64,000 nt of DNA from Bacteroidota bacterium (GCA_018267215.1 JAFDYX010000024.1:167240-231239), one strand, 5' to 3'. Positions 25,868 to 36,467 are shown, numbered from the stretch's first letter. Program-made: numbers and translations. The notes: a model not told the origin generated them from the sequence alone.

Positions 25868-27130
25868 CTATTCGTCTAACCTGACTTTGCCGTTATTGAA
25901 AACGGCAATGGCTTTGCCTGTCAGTTTTTTCCCCAGCCAGGGAGAATTTTTTGATTTCGAAAGATTGGTCTCGCCATCAAAAGTCCATTCTGCATGAGGA
26001 TCGAACAAAGTGAGGTTGGCTTTCTGATCTACTTCGATGAGCGGGATTTCCAGGTTCAACAACAGGCGCGGATTTTCTGCCACCTTTAAGATCAATTCTT
26101 CGGGTTTTATTTTCTCGCTCAGCGTAGCCAGTTGGGCAGCAAAAGTTTGCAGGTTGATCATACCAAACTCGGCTTGGTCAAACTCAAGAAATTTACTTTC
26201 GTCATCAACGGGCGCATGCCCGCTGCACAGCACATCTACTGTGCCGTCTTCCAATCCTTTGATCAGCGCATCGGCATCGCGCTTTTCGCGAAGCGGTGGT
26301 AGCACCTTGAAGTTGGTGTCAAAATTTTCCAGTTCACTGTCTAAGAAAAGTGGTTGATAGCCGGTGCAGTCGCAGGTAACATGAAGTCCTTTTTTCTTGG
26401 CAGCACGGATCAGGTTGACGCTCTTGGCAGTGGAGATTTTTGAAAAGTGCAATCTTCCGCCAGCATACTCCAGCAGTTTGATGTTTTTGCTGATGTCCAC
26501 TTCTTCGGCAATGCTGGGCATGCCCTTCAGTCCGAGCAGGGCGCTTTCCGGCCCTTCGTGCATCTGTCCAAACAGGTCGAGCCAGATGTCTTCAGGGTGG
26601 TCAATCAGCACTCCATTAAATTTTTGTAGGTATTGCAGCGTTTTAAGAAAGATGTCTGTATGCCAGATGGGTTTCAATCCATCAGAGAAAGCAACAGCCC
26701 CGGCTTGGTGCAGATCAATCATGTCGGTCAGTTCTTCGCCTTTGCAATTTTTAGTAACAGCAGCCAGCGCATGCACTTGCACCAAACGGCTTTCGTTGCC
26801 TTGGGTAATGTAGCTTACTTCGTTTTTGGTTTGAATCGTTGGCTGCGTGTTGGGCAGTACGGCTACTTCTGTAAAGCCACCGGCCGAGGCAGCCCTCGCC
26901 AGCGAGGTAAGGTCTTCGCGCTGTTCTAAGCCCGGGTCGCCCACGAATGTGCCGAGGTCAAACCATCCGGCACTCAGTAGCATGCCATCGGCATCAATGA
27001 TTTTGTCGGCCGAATAATTTTTATCACCTATTTCGGCAATGCGCCCGTTGGCGATTAAAATATTTTTCTTTTTTAAGTGGAAAGAAGAAGCCCGGTTAAC
27101 AATTCGGGCGGATTGAAGAAGGACTCTCAT
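25868..27130 (-). CDS. Dihydroorotase-like protein lacking metal ligands (probably non-catalytic)
   Basis: The 420-residue protein has the amidohydrolase fold of dihydroorotases (ADGMLLSAGWFDLGTFVGDP, EVAVLPNTQPTIQ, KSVNLIRAAKKKGLHVTCDC). The first metal motif HxH is missing (DLGTFVGDPG replaces D.H.H..PG). The usual histidine after VTCD is absent (CTGYQPLF), and the catalytic SDHAP is SGHAP. It is therefore likely a pseudo-dihydroorotase, like the inactive paralogs that act structurally with aspartate transcarbamoylase in other bacteria. No pyrB gene is seen nearby. It lies 30 bp downstream of the VWA/BatA gene on the same strand. Confidence 0.75.
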   Translation of the reverse strand: MRVLLQSARIVNRASSFHLKKKNILIANGRIAEIGDKNYSADKIIDADGMLLSAGWFDLGTFVGDPGLEQREDLTSLARAASAGGFTEVAVLPNTQPTIQTKNEVSYITQGNESRLVQVHALAAVTKNCKGEELTDMIDLHQAGAVAFSDGLKPIWHTDIFLKTLQYLQKFNGVLIDHPEDIWLDLFGQMHEGPESALLGLKGMPSIAEEVDISKNIKLLEYAGGRLHFSKISTAKSVNLIRAAKKKGLHVTCDCTGYQPLFLDSELENFDTNFKVLPPLREKRDADALIKGLEDGTVDVLCSGHAPVDDESKFLEFDQAEFGMINLQTFAAQLATLSEKIKPEELILKVAENPRLLLNLEIPLIEVDQKANLTLFDPHAEWTFDGETNLSKSKNSPWLGKKLTGKAIAVFNNGKVRLDE

Positions 27131-27160
27131 TTAAAGTCGAAATTTCTCATTTATTTTCGA

Positions 27161-29125
27161 TCATTTCAAAAAACGGATGAAAAGAATCTCGATTAATAAA
27201 AACAACAGCGACAAAACCACAGCATATTTCCATAGCGGAGTGCCCAAATAGCGTTCTTTTAGTTCTTTCGTGAACGATTCGGCCGTGCCGGCTTCAAAAA
27301 CAGAAATATTTTTGCTACCCAGTTTTTGCTGAACCAAGTCCATATTTAATGAGGCGAGGAGCGATTCGCGCTTGTCGGGGTTGAATGCCAGCAGGCCAAG
27401 CGTGTCGGGTTGGCTCACGGCCCAATAAAAACCGGCCGTTACTGCATCTTTGGGTAAATCAAAAATCAGTAGGCCGTTTGTTTTGCGTTGCGAGGGAATA
27501 AATTCTTCTGCCCCTTTCCATTGTACGGGTGTTTCTGGCGGCAAACTGTCGGCAGGAAATATAATTTCAGATTGGCTAAGGGTGTAATACAAAGGAAGGT
27601 CATTCTTTTTTCCGTGCGTGGCAAGCCGGTACATCACCGGTACAAACAAGGCATTGGAAAAAAAATCAGTTGTCGTTTTTTCCAGCGGGCAACTCAGTAT
27701 AAAATATTTACCCTGACGTGCCAAAAAGGGGTAACCATTTTTAAAGTGAAGGATAGCCGAGCGGTCTGCACCCCACTCGATCACACGCGAAGCTTTAGGC
27801 ATGGCCATAGCAGCAGACTTTTCTTCAAATATGTTGGCGAAAAATGGATTGTGAAAATCCGGCTTATCCAATTCTTCCGGCTCGTGTACGCTTACTTTGG
27901 CAAGTGGCAAAGAAATGATTTTTTGATAAGAAGCAATGTCAGGATCTGCACCGGGTAAAAGCAATACAGAGCCTCCCGAATTTTTGTTGAGTTGGATAGA
28001 CTCGATCAGCGGTTCGTCTAACCTGCTCACCCCATTGATCACTACCAAATCCGCCTGTCCGAGCAAACTATAATTGAGGTTGGATGTGGTAACCGACCGA
28101 AAAGTAAAAAGCTCTTTGTTGCCAAAGACTTTTTCAATGTATGTGGCAGTTGTGCCCGGTTTAATTTCGAGTACATTTATTTTTTTTGAATAGCTGAGAG
28201 CAAAATAAAATTCGTTGTCAAAACTTACAGGGTAATCGTTGAAGCTGACTACAACTTTGTTGTTCCCTTTTAAACCGATCAGGTCGAAGGCAATGTCGGC
28301 TGTGCTCTCGGCCTCTATGTCTATGGTAGAGGTGGCGGCTTGCACTCCGTTAATATTCATCTTCACGGTCAGCCCTTCCTTTTTCTTTTTACTTTGATTT
28401 TGCAGGCGTACAGTAACCGAATTTTTTTCACCACCGATGGCAAAAGGGTTTTGAAGAAACACGGTGTCAACAAATACATTCGGGTTTTGTTCGGTGGGTA
28501 TTGGTAATAGGTGAACGGAAGTCAACGAATCAATTTTTTTAGGTTCACCAAACGTAGATTTTTGAAAGTCCGATATCCAAAACAGGGTAGAAGGGTTGCG
28601 CGCAGCGCGGTGAACGATTTCATCTGCTGTTCTTGACACGGGCGACAGCCTGACCTGCGCTAACAAATCGGCCGTTTCAGTTTTTGTTTTTGGGGTGTTG
28701 GAAAACGGTGCAAAGTCGTTTGTCAGTAAATTGTATTGGGTATTGGTCGGAAACAAATCTACAATCTCTTGCGCCATGCGGATGGCCTGATCGAGTGCCC
28801 TGTTTTTTTCTGTTACCGCAGCGCTCATGCTGAACGAGTTATCAACGTACAAAGTAACGGTTCGCAGGCCGGCACTATTTTCTTTGGCAGGTAAGAAGGG
28901 AAGGGCAAAAGCCAAGACTAGGAAAAATACAAACAACAGGCGCGAGGCAAGGATCAGCCATTGTTTCAGTTTCCTTTTCTGTGTGGTTTCTTCTTTTACC
29001 TGTTTTAAAAATTTTGTATTACTGAAATAAACCCGGATGGTTTTACGAAAATTAAACAGATGGATGATAATGGGCACTGCTAATAGCACCCATGCCCATA
29101 AAAACTGAGGATATCCAAAACTCAT
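27161..29125 (-). CDS. BatA-domain, VWA-like membrane protein
   Basis: The 654-residue protein begins with the BatA N-terminal signature FLWAWVLLAVPIIIHLFNFR (first TM helix) and has a second TM at about 59-77. A von Willebrand A-like domain follows with DNSFSMS, a MIDAS-type D.S.S motif. The large central part is periplasmic or beta-rich, and a last TM helix sits near the end (VVLSLLFLLIEILFIRFL). This is the Bacteroidota-style BatA/aerotolerance-type protein. It is probably an envelope scaffold, with no enzymatic motif. It precedes the dihydroorotase-like gene, and the two recur together in the phylum. Confidence 0.82.
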   Translation of the reverse strand: MSFGYPQFLWAWVLLAVPIIIHLFNFRKTIRVYFSNTKFLKQVKEETTQKRKLKQWLILASRLLFVFFLVLAFALPFLPAKENSAGLRTVTLYVDNSFSMSAAVTEKNRALDQAIRMAQEIVDLFPTNTQYNLLTNDFAPFSNTPKTKTETADLLAQVRLSPVSRTADEIVHRAARNPSTLFWISDFQKSTFGEPKKIDSLTSVHLLPIPTEQNPNVFVDTVFLQNPFAIGGEKNSVTVRLQNQSKKKKEGLTVKMNINGVQAATSTIDIEAESTADIAFDLIGLKGNNKVVVSFNDYPVSFDNEFYFALSYSKKINVLEIKPGTTATYIEKVFGNKELFTFRSVTTSNLNYSLLGQADLVVINGVSRLDEPLIESIQLNKNSGGSVLLLPGADPDIASYQKIISLPLAKVSVHEPEELDKPDFHNPFFANIFEEKSAAMAMPKASRVIEWGADRSAILHFKNGYPFLARQGKYFILSCPLEKTTTDFFSNALFVPVMYRLATHGKKNDLPLYYTLSQSEIIFPADSLPPETPVQWKGAEEFIPSQRKTNGLLIFDLPKDAVTAGFYWAVSQPDTLGLLAFNPDKRESLLASLNMDLVQQKLGSKNISVFEAGTAESFTKELKERYLGTPLWKYAVVLSLLFLLIEILFIRFLK

Positions 29126-29200
29126 AGCCGAAAGTTACAACCGGAATAGCGCAATCGTTGTTGGAGGAGTCGGAATTTTAAATCTTTTCGAAAAATTAAT

Positions 29201-30316
29201 CTAAAAACTTTCTGCCAAACCCAGGTATAAATAGCCCAAGTACCTAGGGTCGCCCCGGGCATAGTCTATCCGGATGTTTAGCTTTTCTCTTTTGTTTACT
29301 TTATACCGCAACCCACCACCATACGAAATATGAAAGTCATTGAAGTTAACGGAGGTAGGGTCGTACACCTTGCCCAGCCCGGCAAATGCGACAACACCCC
29401 ATCGTTTATAAACGGGCATGCGGTATTCGGTTTGAAATGCAGTAATGTAGTTGTCGCGAAAACGGCCACGGTAGTAGCCCCGCATGATGCGCGGTCCGCC
29501 CAACTCGGCCAGTTCTTTGAAGGGCGCATTGCCCCGCACAAAATCGCCAAATAACTCCATGGCCAAAATATGGCGGTGCCGGGGCACTACGTTCATATAC
29601 TTTCTGAAATCAAAATAGGTGCGATGGTAGTCAACCGTTCCACCCAAGGCGGTAGAGTATTGCGAGTAACGGAAATCCCAGTAGAACCCTTTACCCGGAT
29701 TTACTACGTTATCGCGGGTATCCCAAATCAAGGCTGGCCCTAGCCCTATTGACACAGAACCGTTGTAGCCTGTAACCTTTTCAGAACTGAGTGCCCCCGT
29801 GCTGGAAGACCGTATGCCATAGTATGTGATAGCCCGGGTTTCTACACCGGCAAAGAGTTTTTGGTTTTGAAAAACTCTTCTTCCGATTTTATTTTCCCAA
29901 CCCAAGGCATGGTAAGTGATGGTTTCGCGGTTGGAGGCCGGGGTATTGTTGCCACGCCCAAAATAAAAATCGCGGAAGTCAATCAGTTCCTCACCAAAAC
30001 CTTCGATAAAAAATTTTTCGCCAGCGGTGAAGATGGTGTATTTAGGAATAAAAATTAATTGATGGCGTGTGGTGTACAGACCCACCAGCTCGGCATTGGA
30101 TGTTCGGGTGGGTTTGGCGGCATCTGTATTTTTCCAGAGCAAAACACCCAGCGCACCTATGCCCGTGTGTGTTTCAGGCGTGGAGATTAATATAGGGATG
30201 ATGATTTTTCTTTGATTTTTAGAGGTGTCAGACCAAAAAACATTTTGACACAGGCACGTTGAAAAAGCAGCCGTATAAACAGAAACCAGTACTAATTTTT
30301 TTTTGTTCAAGATCAA
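29201..30316 (-). CDS. Outer membrane beta-barrel of the Omp85/surface antigen type, without POTRA domains
   Basis: The 371-residue protein has a signal peptide (KLVLVSVYTAAFSTCLCQ) and then only barrel strands. It carries the family signature LGGPRIMRGYYRGRFRDNY near 280-295, the Omp85 L6-loop RGY-type motif, and SIGLGPALIWDTRDNVVNP, a typical strand of the D15 domain. The C-terminal residue is Phe, preceded by alternating hydrophobics, as expected for BAM-dependent insertion. The lack of POTRA repeats means it is not BamA or TamA. Function is unknown; possibilities include a secretion pore or patatin-associated barrel. Confidence 0.8.
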   Translation of the reverse strand: MILNKKKLVLVSVYTAAFSTCLCQNVFWSDTSKNQRKIIIPILISTPETHTGIGALGVLLWKNTDAAKPTRTSNAELVGLYTTRHQLIFIPKYTIFTAGEKFFIEGFGEELIDFRDFYFGRGNNTPASNRETITYHALGWENKIGRRVFQNQKLFAGVETRAITYYGIRSSSTGALSSEKVTGYNGSVSIGLGPALIWDTRDNVVNPGKGFYWDFRYSQYSTALGGTVDYHRTYFDFRKYMNVVPRHRHILAMELFGDFVRGNAPFKELAELGGPRIMRGYYRGRFRDNYITAFQTEYRMPVYKRWGVVAFAGLGKVYDPTSVNFNDFHISYGGGLRYKVNKREKLNIRIDYARGDPRYLGYLYLGLAESF

Positions 30317-30559
30317 TCCGAATTAAAACCTCAAAGATGGAAACTAGATTTTAAAATAGATTGGCCAACACAACTTTATCATGATGTATAATTGAGTGTA
30401 TCAACGATAGTTTTCTTGTTTTGGTATCAAACGGATAGAATAATATCAAGTTATAGGTGCAAAGAATGATATCCTCAAGAAGGATTCAATTAAGATTAAA
30501 ACGCTTTAAATTTTTTTGCTGACAAAGTAGGCAGACGGGATTTATCGAAGGAGACAAAT

Positions 30560-31990
30560 TTAAACTGACATGCGCGACTTAAATTTTTTAGTCAGCTCAT
30601 CCATGCTGTTTTTAAAGTTGGCATCTACTTTCATCATATCTTCTACCGACTCCAGCGCATGGATAACGGTGCTGTGGTCGCGGCCGCCAAAATTTTCTCC
30701 GATCAGCGCCAAAGTCAGTTGGGTGTAGCGTTTGCAAAAGTACATGGCTGTTTGCCGAGGGATAACAATTTCGCGTTTCTTTACTTTGCCCTTCAGTTGC
30801 TCAGTATCTACTTTAAAATAATCGGCTACGGTTTTCTGGATGTAGTCAACGCTTACATCGCTTTGTATTTCTTTGATGATATTTTTTAATACATCTTTTG
30901 CCAGGTCGAGGTCAATGTTGCGTTTTAGCAAAGTGGCATGAAACAATAAGGAGTTGAGAACGCCTTCCATATCGCGCAGGTTCGTATCAACGCTGTAAGC
31001 GAGATATTCGGCCACTTCGGTTGGAATTTCGATGCCGTCAGACTCCATCTTGTTGTTGATGATGGCCAGTTTGGTTTCAAAGTCGGGCTCTTGTAAATCG
31101 GCAGTTAAGCCCCACTTAAAGCGCGAAAGTAAACGTTCCTGAAATCCTTTCAGGTCGCGTGGCGGGCAGTCGCTCGTCATAATGATCTGTTTGCCCGATT
31201 GGTGGAGTTGATTAAAGATATTAAAGAAAATCTCCTGTGTCTTTTCTCGTCCGGCCAAAAACTGCACATCGTCCAAAATGAGTAAATCTACTTGCAGGTA
31301 AAAATTTTGAAACTCCTGCATTTTCAGATTTTGAAGCGCATTTAAAAATTGGTTGGTAAAATCATTTTGGTCAACATAGAGCACTACCTTTTCGGGCATG
31401 TTCTTTTTTATTTCGTTGCCGATGGCTTGCACCAAGTGCGTTTTGCCCACGCCCACGCCTCCGTACAACATCAACGGGTTAAACGAAGTGGTGCCCGGTT
31501 TTTTAGCGACAGCCACGCCTGCCGACCGCGCCAGGCGGTTGCAATCGCCTTCTACAAAATTTTCAAATGTATAATTAGGGTTCAGCCGGGAGTTAACCGT
31601 ACGTGGATCGAGTGCTTTGTAGGCAAAAGGAGAATACTCGGCATGGCCATTTCCGTTTTGCACCTGATTATTTTTTCTCAAACCGTTTCCGTTGGGCAGG
31701 TGCACCGTAACGGGCGGATTTTGTGTGTTGCCGCTATCTACTACTACAGCATATTCCAGCCTCCCTTCATTGCCCAACACGGCATGAACAGCTTTTTTAA
31801 GAATCGGCACATAGTGATCTTCCAGCCATTCGTAAAAAAACTGCGAGGGCACTTGTATGGTCAGCACGTTGCCTTCGCTCCGCACCGGCTCAATAGGTTT
31901 AAACCAGGTGTTAAATTCTTTTTCTTCTACATGTTGTTTGATGATATCAAGACAATCAGTCCATACGGAGGTGGTGGTGTCAACTTCCAT
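30560..31990 (-). CDS. dnaA: Chromosomal replication initiator protein DnaA
   Basis: The 476-residue protein has four domains: domain I (VWTDCLDIIKQHVEEKEFNTW), a linker rich in Asn and Gly, the AAA+ domain (Walker A GGVGVGKTH, Walker B LLILDDVQFL), and the DNA-binding domain. The DnaA signature near the C-terminus is FGGRDHSTVIHALES. It binds DnaA boxes to open oriC. The nearest dnaA-flanking gaps (30317-30559 and 31991-32232, about 243 bp each) show no TTATCCACA-type boxes, so oriC is probably elsewhere. It is divergent from the mutase gene. Confidence 0.97.
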   Translation of the reverse strand: MEVDTTTSVWTDCLDIIKQHVEEKEFNTWFKPIEPVRSEGNVLTIQVPSQFFYEWLEDHYVPILKKAVHAVLGNEGRLEYAVVVDSGNTQNPPVTVHLPNGNGLRKNNQVQNGNGHAEYSPFAYKALDPRTVNSRLNPNYTFENFVEGDCNRLARSAGVAVAKKPGTTSFNPLMLYGGVGVGKTHLVQAIGNEIKKNMPEKVVLYVDQNDFTNQFLNALQNLKMQEFQNFYLQVDLLILDDVQFLAGREKTQEIFFNIFNQLHQSGKQIIMTSDCPPRDLKGFQERLLSRFKWGLTADLQEPDFETKLAIINNKMESDGIEIPTEVAEYLAYSVDTNLRDMEGVLNSLLFHATLLKRNIDLDLAKDVLKNIIKEIQSDVSVDYIQKTVADYFKVDTEQLKGKVKKREIVIPRQTAMYFCKRYTQLTLALIGENFGGRDHSTVIHALESVEDMMKVDANFKNSMDELTKKFKSRMSV

Positions 31991-32232
31991 GTATAAGTAG
32001 TCGTTTGAGGTTCAGGAATTGTACTGCAGTTTTTTCAAAGGGCGACAAAGGTGTAAAAAAAATGAAGAACAAAAAATGATTTTGTAATCAGAATTTTTTG
32101 TTTGTCTGCTTTGCGAAAACATAGTGGAAGGTAGAGAATAGAAATCAATTGAAATAAATATTTAATGAATAAATTTTTCTTTTTTTAAATGCATTTAAAA
32201 TAAGAACTTGAACTAAGTTTTGCAGTGAAAAA

Positions 32233-35200
32233 ATGGCAGAGAAAAAAAAAATAATGGATTTCCCGTTTCACGATGTCCGCGATTGGGAAAAAGCAGCACA
32301 ACAAGAACTGGGGAGCAATAAATCGTTGGCTCAGCTCATGTTTTTCCGTTGCGGAATCACGCTTAAACCCTATTACGACCCATCCGATAGAATAGAAGAA
32401 ACAAAAAAACAGAGCAAGCAGGCTGCTTTTTTAAAAATGGGTGCACGTTCGTGGGTTAATGCACCTTCTGTTTGGGTAAATGATGAAAAAACAGCAAACA
32501 AAATATCGCTGCAATACCTCCATGCAGGCGCTGAAGGAATTTTTTTTGAACTGAAAACAGATAAAGTAGATTTTAAAACGCTTCTAAAGAATATTGAACT
32601 CTCTCACTGTGGTGTTTTTTTTCAGGCCGATCGTCATTCTGATTTGATTTTGCAGGATTTAATTTCGCACATCAGCCGAAGCGGAGAAGAAACTAAAATA
32701 AGGGGTGCATTTTTTCAACGGGCTAATGATAAAAATCAGTTACACACAACGCTGCCAAACTTTCATGTAAACGGAATCGTTGTGCAGCCTAATCACAATA
32801 TTGTTGATGAAATTGTGGATAGCTTGTTAGTGGCTGTTGATATCGTGGAGGCTTCCATCCTTCAAAAAAAATCTCCGGAAGAAGCATGCCACTCCATCGC
32901 ATTCTCCATGTCTGTAGATACCGATTTTTTTATCACCATCGGTAAAATACGTGCGCTAAAAAAATTGTGGGCATTGTTGCAACAAGCATTTTCTGTGAAA
33001 GAACTAACAGATGCCTTTGTGCATGTTTCTTCTGCAAAATGGACAGAAGAAAAATTTCAGCCACATGGCAATATGCTGAAACAAACCTTAGCTGCCGTAG
33101 CGGCTATCTCCGGTGGATGCGATGCCCTGACATGCCAGCCCGAAGAAGCCGCCCACCCGATGATGGTACGCATGGCGCGAAATGTTTCTTCCATACTGCG
33201 CGATGAAAGTGGGTTTTCAAAAGTGGACGACCCGCTGGCCGGTTCTTTTTTTATTGAATCGCTCACCGATCAGGTAGCAGCAGAAGTCTGGAAGAAAATT
33301 CAATCTTCAAAAAACAGATTTTCAAAAACAGAATATCATTCTTTCCGCTTGTGGCATGAGCCTACCAACGAACCGTGGCTTTCGCCAGAGAAAATAGCAA
33401 TCAGCAACCGGTACGATCTCAGCAGCCTGACCACCCACTTCGAAAAATATCCGGCAGGTATTGCTCCGTTTTTGCGCGGCCCTTATGCTACGATGTACAC
33501 CGTTCGGCCTTGGACGATTCGGCAATATGCAGGCTTTTCTACTGCAGCCGAATCAAACGCTTTCTATCGCAGAAATCTGGCTGCCGGACAAAAAGGGTTG
33601 TCGGTAGCATTCGATTTGGCAACCCACCGCGGTTACGACTCCGACCATCCGCGTGTAGCGGGCGATGTGGGAAAAGCCGGTGTAGCTATAGATTCTATAC
33701 TCGACATGAAAATTTTGTTTGATCAGATTCCGCTTGATCAAATGAGTGTGTCGATGACGATGAATGGCGCGGTAATTCCCATCCTTGCTTTCTACATTGT
33801 AGCTGCCGAAGAACAAGGCGTGAAACCGGCACAACTGAACGGCACTATCCAAAACGACATCCTGAAAGAATTTATGGTGCGCAACACGTATATCTATCCG
33901 CCCACTCCGTCTATGCGCATCGTAGCCGATATTTTTTCGTATTGCTCGAAGGCCATGCCCAAGTTTAACAGCATCAGCATCAGCGGCTACCACATGCACG
34001 AAGCGGGCGCACCGGCTCACATCGAGTTGGCCTACACGCTGGCCGATGGACTGGAGTACATCCGCACCGGATTGAAGGCAGGCATCGCCATTGATGACTT
34101 TGCTCCGCGCCTTTCTTTTTTCTGGGGCATCGGCATGAATTTTTTTATGGAGGTGGCCAAGATGCGGGCCGGCCGGTTGCTGTGGGCGAAGATTGTAAAA
34201 CAGTTTAACCCTCAAAACGAAAAATCAATGGCTTTGCGCACCCATTGCCAAACCAGCGGCTGGAGTTTAACAGCACAAGACCCTTACAACAATGTAACGC
34301 GCACAGGCATTGAAGCCCTGGCGGCCGTGCTGGGCGGCACACAATCCTTGCACACCAACTCATTAGACGAGGCCATTGCACTGCCCACCGATTTTTCTGC
34401 ACGCATTGCGCGCAACACACAGCTTTATCTCCAACAGCAAACAGGCATCACAAGCGTAGTTGATCCGCTGGGAGGTTCGTATTACATCGAGTACCTCACC
34501 GAACAATTAGCCGAAAAAGCATGGGCATTGATTGAAGAAGTAGAAGAACTGGGCGGTATGACAAAGGCCATCGAACGCGGGCTTCCTAAACTGCGGATAG
34601 AAGAGGCGGCAGCCGCCAAGCAGGCCCGCATTGATGCGGGCGAAGAAATAATCGTGGGCGTAAACCGATACACAACAAATGAAAAACCCGATTTTGAAAT
34701 CCTGGAAGTAGATAACACCAGTGTTCGGAAAGAACAAATAGACAGGCTGAAGAAACTGAAGCAAGAGCGCGATGAACAAGCGGTGCAGCGTGCCTTGGCA
34801 CGTCTGGAGGCAGCAGCCAAAGGAAATGACAATTTACTGGAAGCAGCCATAGCAGCAGCTCGGGTGCGCGCTACCCTCGGAGAGATTTCGCAGACGATGG
34901 AAAAAATTTTTGGACGCTACCGGGCTACCATCCAAGCTGTATCTGGTGTATATTCGGGGGTGATGAAAAACAAAAAAGAATTTGAAGAGGTACAAAAACT
35001 CTCCGATAAAGTTGCTAAAAAAGAAGGGCGTAGGCCGCGCATTTTGGTTGCCAAGATCGGGCAAGATGGCCACGACCGCGGGGCCAAAGTAATTGCCACC
35101 GGCTTTGCCGATCTCGGTTTTGATGTGGACATAGGCCCGCTCTTTCAAACACCGGCCGAAGTAGCCAAGCAAGCCATGGAAAACGATGTGCACGTGGTGG

Positions 35201-35418
35201 GCGCCAGCAGCCTGGCAGGAGGCCATAAAACATTAATACCCGAACTGATCAGCGAACTAAAGAAAATAGGCCGCCCCGATATTTTTGTGGTGGCGGGTGG
35301 GGTTATCCCCGAACAAGATTATGGTTTCTTAAAAAAGGCAGGCGTAACCGCTATCTTCGGACCGGGCACATCGGTGGTGCAAGCCGCCAAAATAGTGTTG
35401 GAAAAAATAATGAAGTAG
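32233..35418 (+). CDS. Methylmalonyl-CoA mutase, small and large subunit regions in one polypeptide
   Basis: This 1,061-residue protein combines a MutA-like N-terminal region (about 1-400, starting [18 protein letters not shown]) with a complete MutB-like chain. The MutB part has [20 protein letters not shown] and [17 protein letters not shown] near 413-470, and [17 protein letters not shown]. It ends in a B12-binding domain with [15 protein letters not shown], where His947 is the axial cobalt ligand. It interconverts methylmalonyl-CoA and succinyl-CoA with adenosylcobalamin. The MutA part lacks its own B12-like domain, so the fusion is shorter than MutA plus MutB. No epimerase or G-protein chaperone gene is adjacent. 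Confidence 0.93.
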   Translation: MAEKKKIMDFPFHDVRDWEKAAQQELGSNKSLAQLMFFRCGITLKPYYDPSDRIEETKKQSKQAAFLKMGARSWVNAPSVWVNDEKTANKISLQYLHAGAEGIFFELKTDKVDFKTLLKNIELSHCGVFFQADRHSDLILQDLISHISRSGEETKIRGAFFQRANDKNQLHTTLPNFHVNGIVVQPNHNIVDEIVDSLLVAVDIVEASILQKKSPEEACHSIAFSMSVDTDFFITIGKIRALKKLWALLQQAFSVKELTDAFVHVSSAKWTEEKFQPHGNMLKQTLAAVAAISGGCDALTCQPEEAAHPMMVRMARNVSSILRDESGFSKVDDPLAGSFFIESLTDQVAAEVWKKIQSSKNRFSKTEYHSFRLWHEPTNEPWLSPEKIAISNRYDLSSLTTHFEKYPAGIAPFLRGPYATMYTVRPWTIRQYAGFSTAAESNAFYRRNLAAGQKGLSVAFDLATHRGYDSDHPRVAGDVGKAGVAIDSILDMKILFDQIPLDQMSVSMTMNGAVIPILAFYIVAAEEQGVKPAQLNGTIQNDILKEFMVRNTYIYPPTPSMRIVADIFSYCSKAMPKFNSISISGYHMHEAGAPAHIELAYTLADGLEYIRTGLKAGIAIDDFAPRLSFFWGIGMNFFMEVAKMRAGRLLWAKIVKQFNPQNEKSMALRTHCQTSGWSLTAQDPYNNVTRTGIEALAAVLGGTQSLHTNSLDEAIALPTDFSARIARNTQLYLQQQTGITSVVDPLGGSYYIEYLTEQLAEKAWALIEEVEELGGMTKAIERGLPKLRIEEAAAAKQARIDAGEEIIVGVNRYTTNEKPDFEILEVDNTSVRKEQIDRLKKLKQERDEQAVQRALARLEAAAKGNDNLLEAAIAAARVRATLGEISQTMEKIFGRYRATIQAVSGVYSGVMKNKKEFEEVQKLSDKVAKKEGRRPRILVAKIGQDGHDRGAKVIATGFADLGFDVDIGPLFQTPAEVAKQAMENDVHVVGASSLAGGHKTLIPELISELKKIGRPDIFVVAGGVIPEQDYGFLKKAGVTAIFGPGTSVVQAAKIVLEKIMK

Positions 35419-35558
35419 GCAGGGCGCTACTGCCATGCTTACCGGAGTGACAAGTACTGAAGAAGAGGCACAGAATAAATGATGAGTAAAAAATAACCAT
35501 CTGTGATTGAGAAGTGATGGTGTGAATATTGACTCTACCGAACAACTAAAACTGATAT

Positions 35559-35981
35559 ATGGCAGAAATAAAAACAGCAAAGTCAGACGATGAAATAGTA
35601 AGTTGCTGGGAAGCAATGCATCTTTTGCGGCCTTCATTAAAAAAAGAAAATTTTGTACAGCAGATAAAGTTGATGCAAGGCGAAGGGTACCATCTCATTT
35701 ATTTAATCGCTAACGGGCAGGCGGTTTCTGTAGCCGGATATAGAATATTTTCCATGCTCTGTTGTGGCAAGCAACTTTACATAGACGACCTTTCTACCTT
35801 AGAAAATTGCAGAGGCAAAGGCTATGCTTCCACCTTGCTCAACCGCATTTATGATATTGCCAAAAAAGAAAATTGTATTTCTGTTTACTTAGACAGCGGC
35901 CCCACCCGAACCATTGCGCATAAACTTTATTTCAACGAAGGCTTTACCATCAGGTCTTTTCACTTTCATAAAGAGCTATGA
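35559..35981 (+). CDS. GNAT-family N-acetyltransferase
   Basis: The 140-residue protein has the GNAT fold. The acetyl-CoA pyrophosphate loop is CRGKGYASTLLNRI (motif R.xGxG/A), preceded by the strand QLYIDDLSTLEN and followed by SVYLDSGPTRTIAHKLYFNE, the usual Y-containing C-terminal motif. The acceptor substrate is unknown. Its stop overlaps the ATG of the DoxX-like gene by four bases (ATGA). The pair is visibly AT-rich compared with the neighbouring mutase gene, suggesting later acquisition. Confidence 0.88.
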   Translation: MAEIKTAKSDDEIVSCWEAMHLLRPSLKKENFVQQIKLMQGEGYHLIYLIANGQAVSVAGYRIFSMLCCGKQLYIDDLSTLENCRGKGYASTLLNRIYDIAKKENCISVYLDSGPTRTIAHKLYFNEGFTIRSFHFHKEL

Positions 35982-36379
35982 AGATATCAGAAAAAAAATC
36001 GGTTGAATGGTTTTTAAGAGTGGCATTAAGCATCGGGTTTCTTTCAGCCGTAGCAGACAGGTTTGGATTTTGGCCTCAAGCACTAAGCGCTTGGGGAAAC
36101 TGGGATAACTTTGTTGCTTACACAGGGAAACTTAATCCATGGGTGCCCGGTTTATTCATACCTTTTGTAAGTGGCATTTCCACACTTTTAGAAATTGTTT
36201 TTGGAGTTGGATTGTTGACCAATTTTAAAACTTCCCTCGTGGCAAAAGGAGCGGGTTTTTTATTGCTGATTTTTGGATTGGCCATGGCTCTTTTTCAAAA
36301 TGTAAAAGCACCATTAGATTATTCTGTATTCGCAGGAAGCGCGGCAGCCTTTGCCTTGAGTATAATGACAAAAAAATAA
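35978..36379 (+). CDS. DoxX-like small membrane protein
   Basis: The 133-residue protein has four predicted TM helices (about 10-28, 52-72, 85-103 and 112-129). It resembles the DoxX/DoxD-like superfamily in size, helix spacing and the FLRVALSIGFLSAVADRFGF N-terminal helix. These proteins are linked to quinone- or thiol-related redox functions in some bacteria, but most are uncharacterised. Translation is coupled to the upstream acetyltransferase by a 4-bp overlap. The family call is tentative. Confidence 0.6.
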   Translation: MKISEKKSVEWFLRVALSIGFLSAVADRFGFWPQALSAWGNWDNFVAYTGKLNPWVPGLFIPFVSGISTLLEIVFGVGLLTNFKTSLVAKGAGFLLLIFGLAMALFQNVKAPLDYSVFAGSAAAFALSIMTKK

Positions 36380-36467
36380 GAGTGATCAAAAATTATTTAA
36401 CTGGTCGAAACTTTTATTCTGTATTTACCAATGGAGAGCAGAAGTGCTGTCAATGAAACAATCCACT

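Noticed and set aside
31349-31996. 215-codon plus-strand ORF across dnaA
   Set aside because: It is antisense to the dnaA coding sequence and shows no recognisable domain.
30317-32232. oriC beside dnaA
   Set aside because: Neither gap next to dnaA contains recognisable TTATCCACA-type boxes or a clear AT-rich unwinding repeat, and the origin is often not at dnaA in this phylum.
33553-34215. 220-codon minus-strand ORF within the mutase gene
   Set aside because: It is fully inside the conserved MutB region on the opposite strand, with no protein motif of its own.
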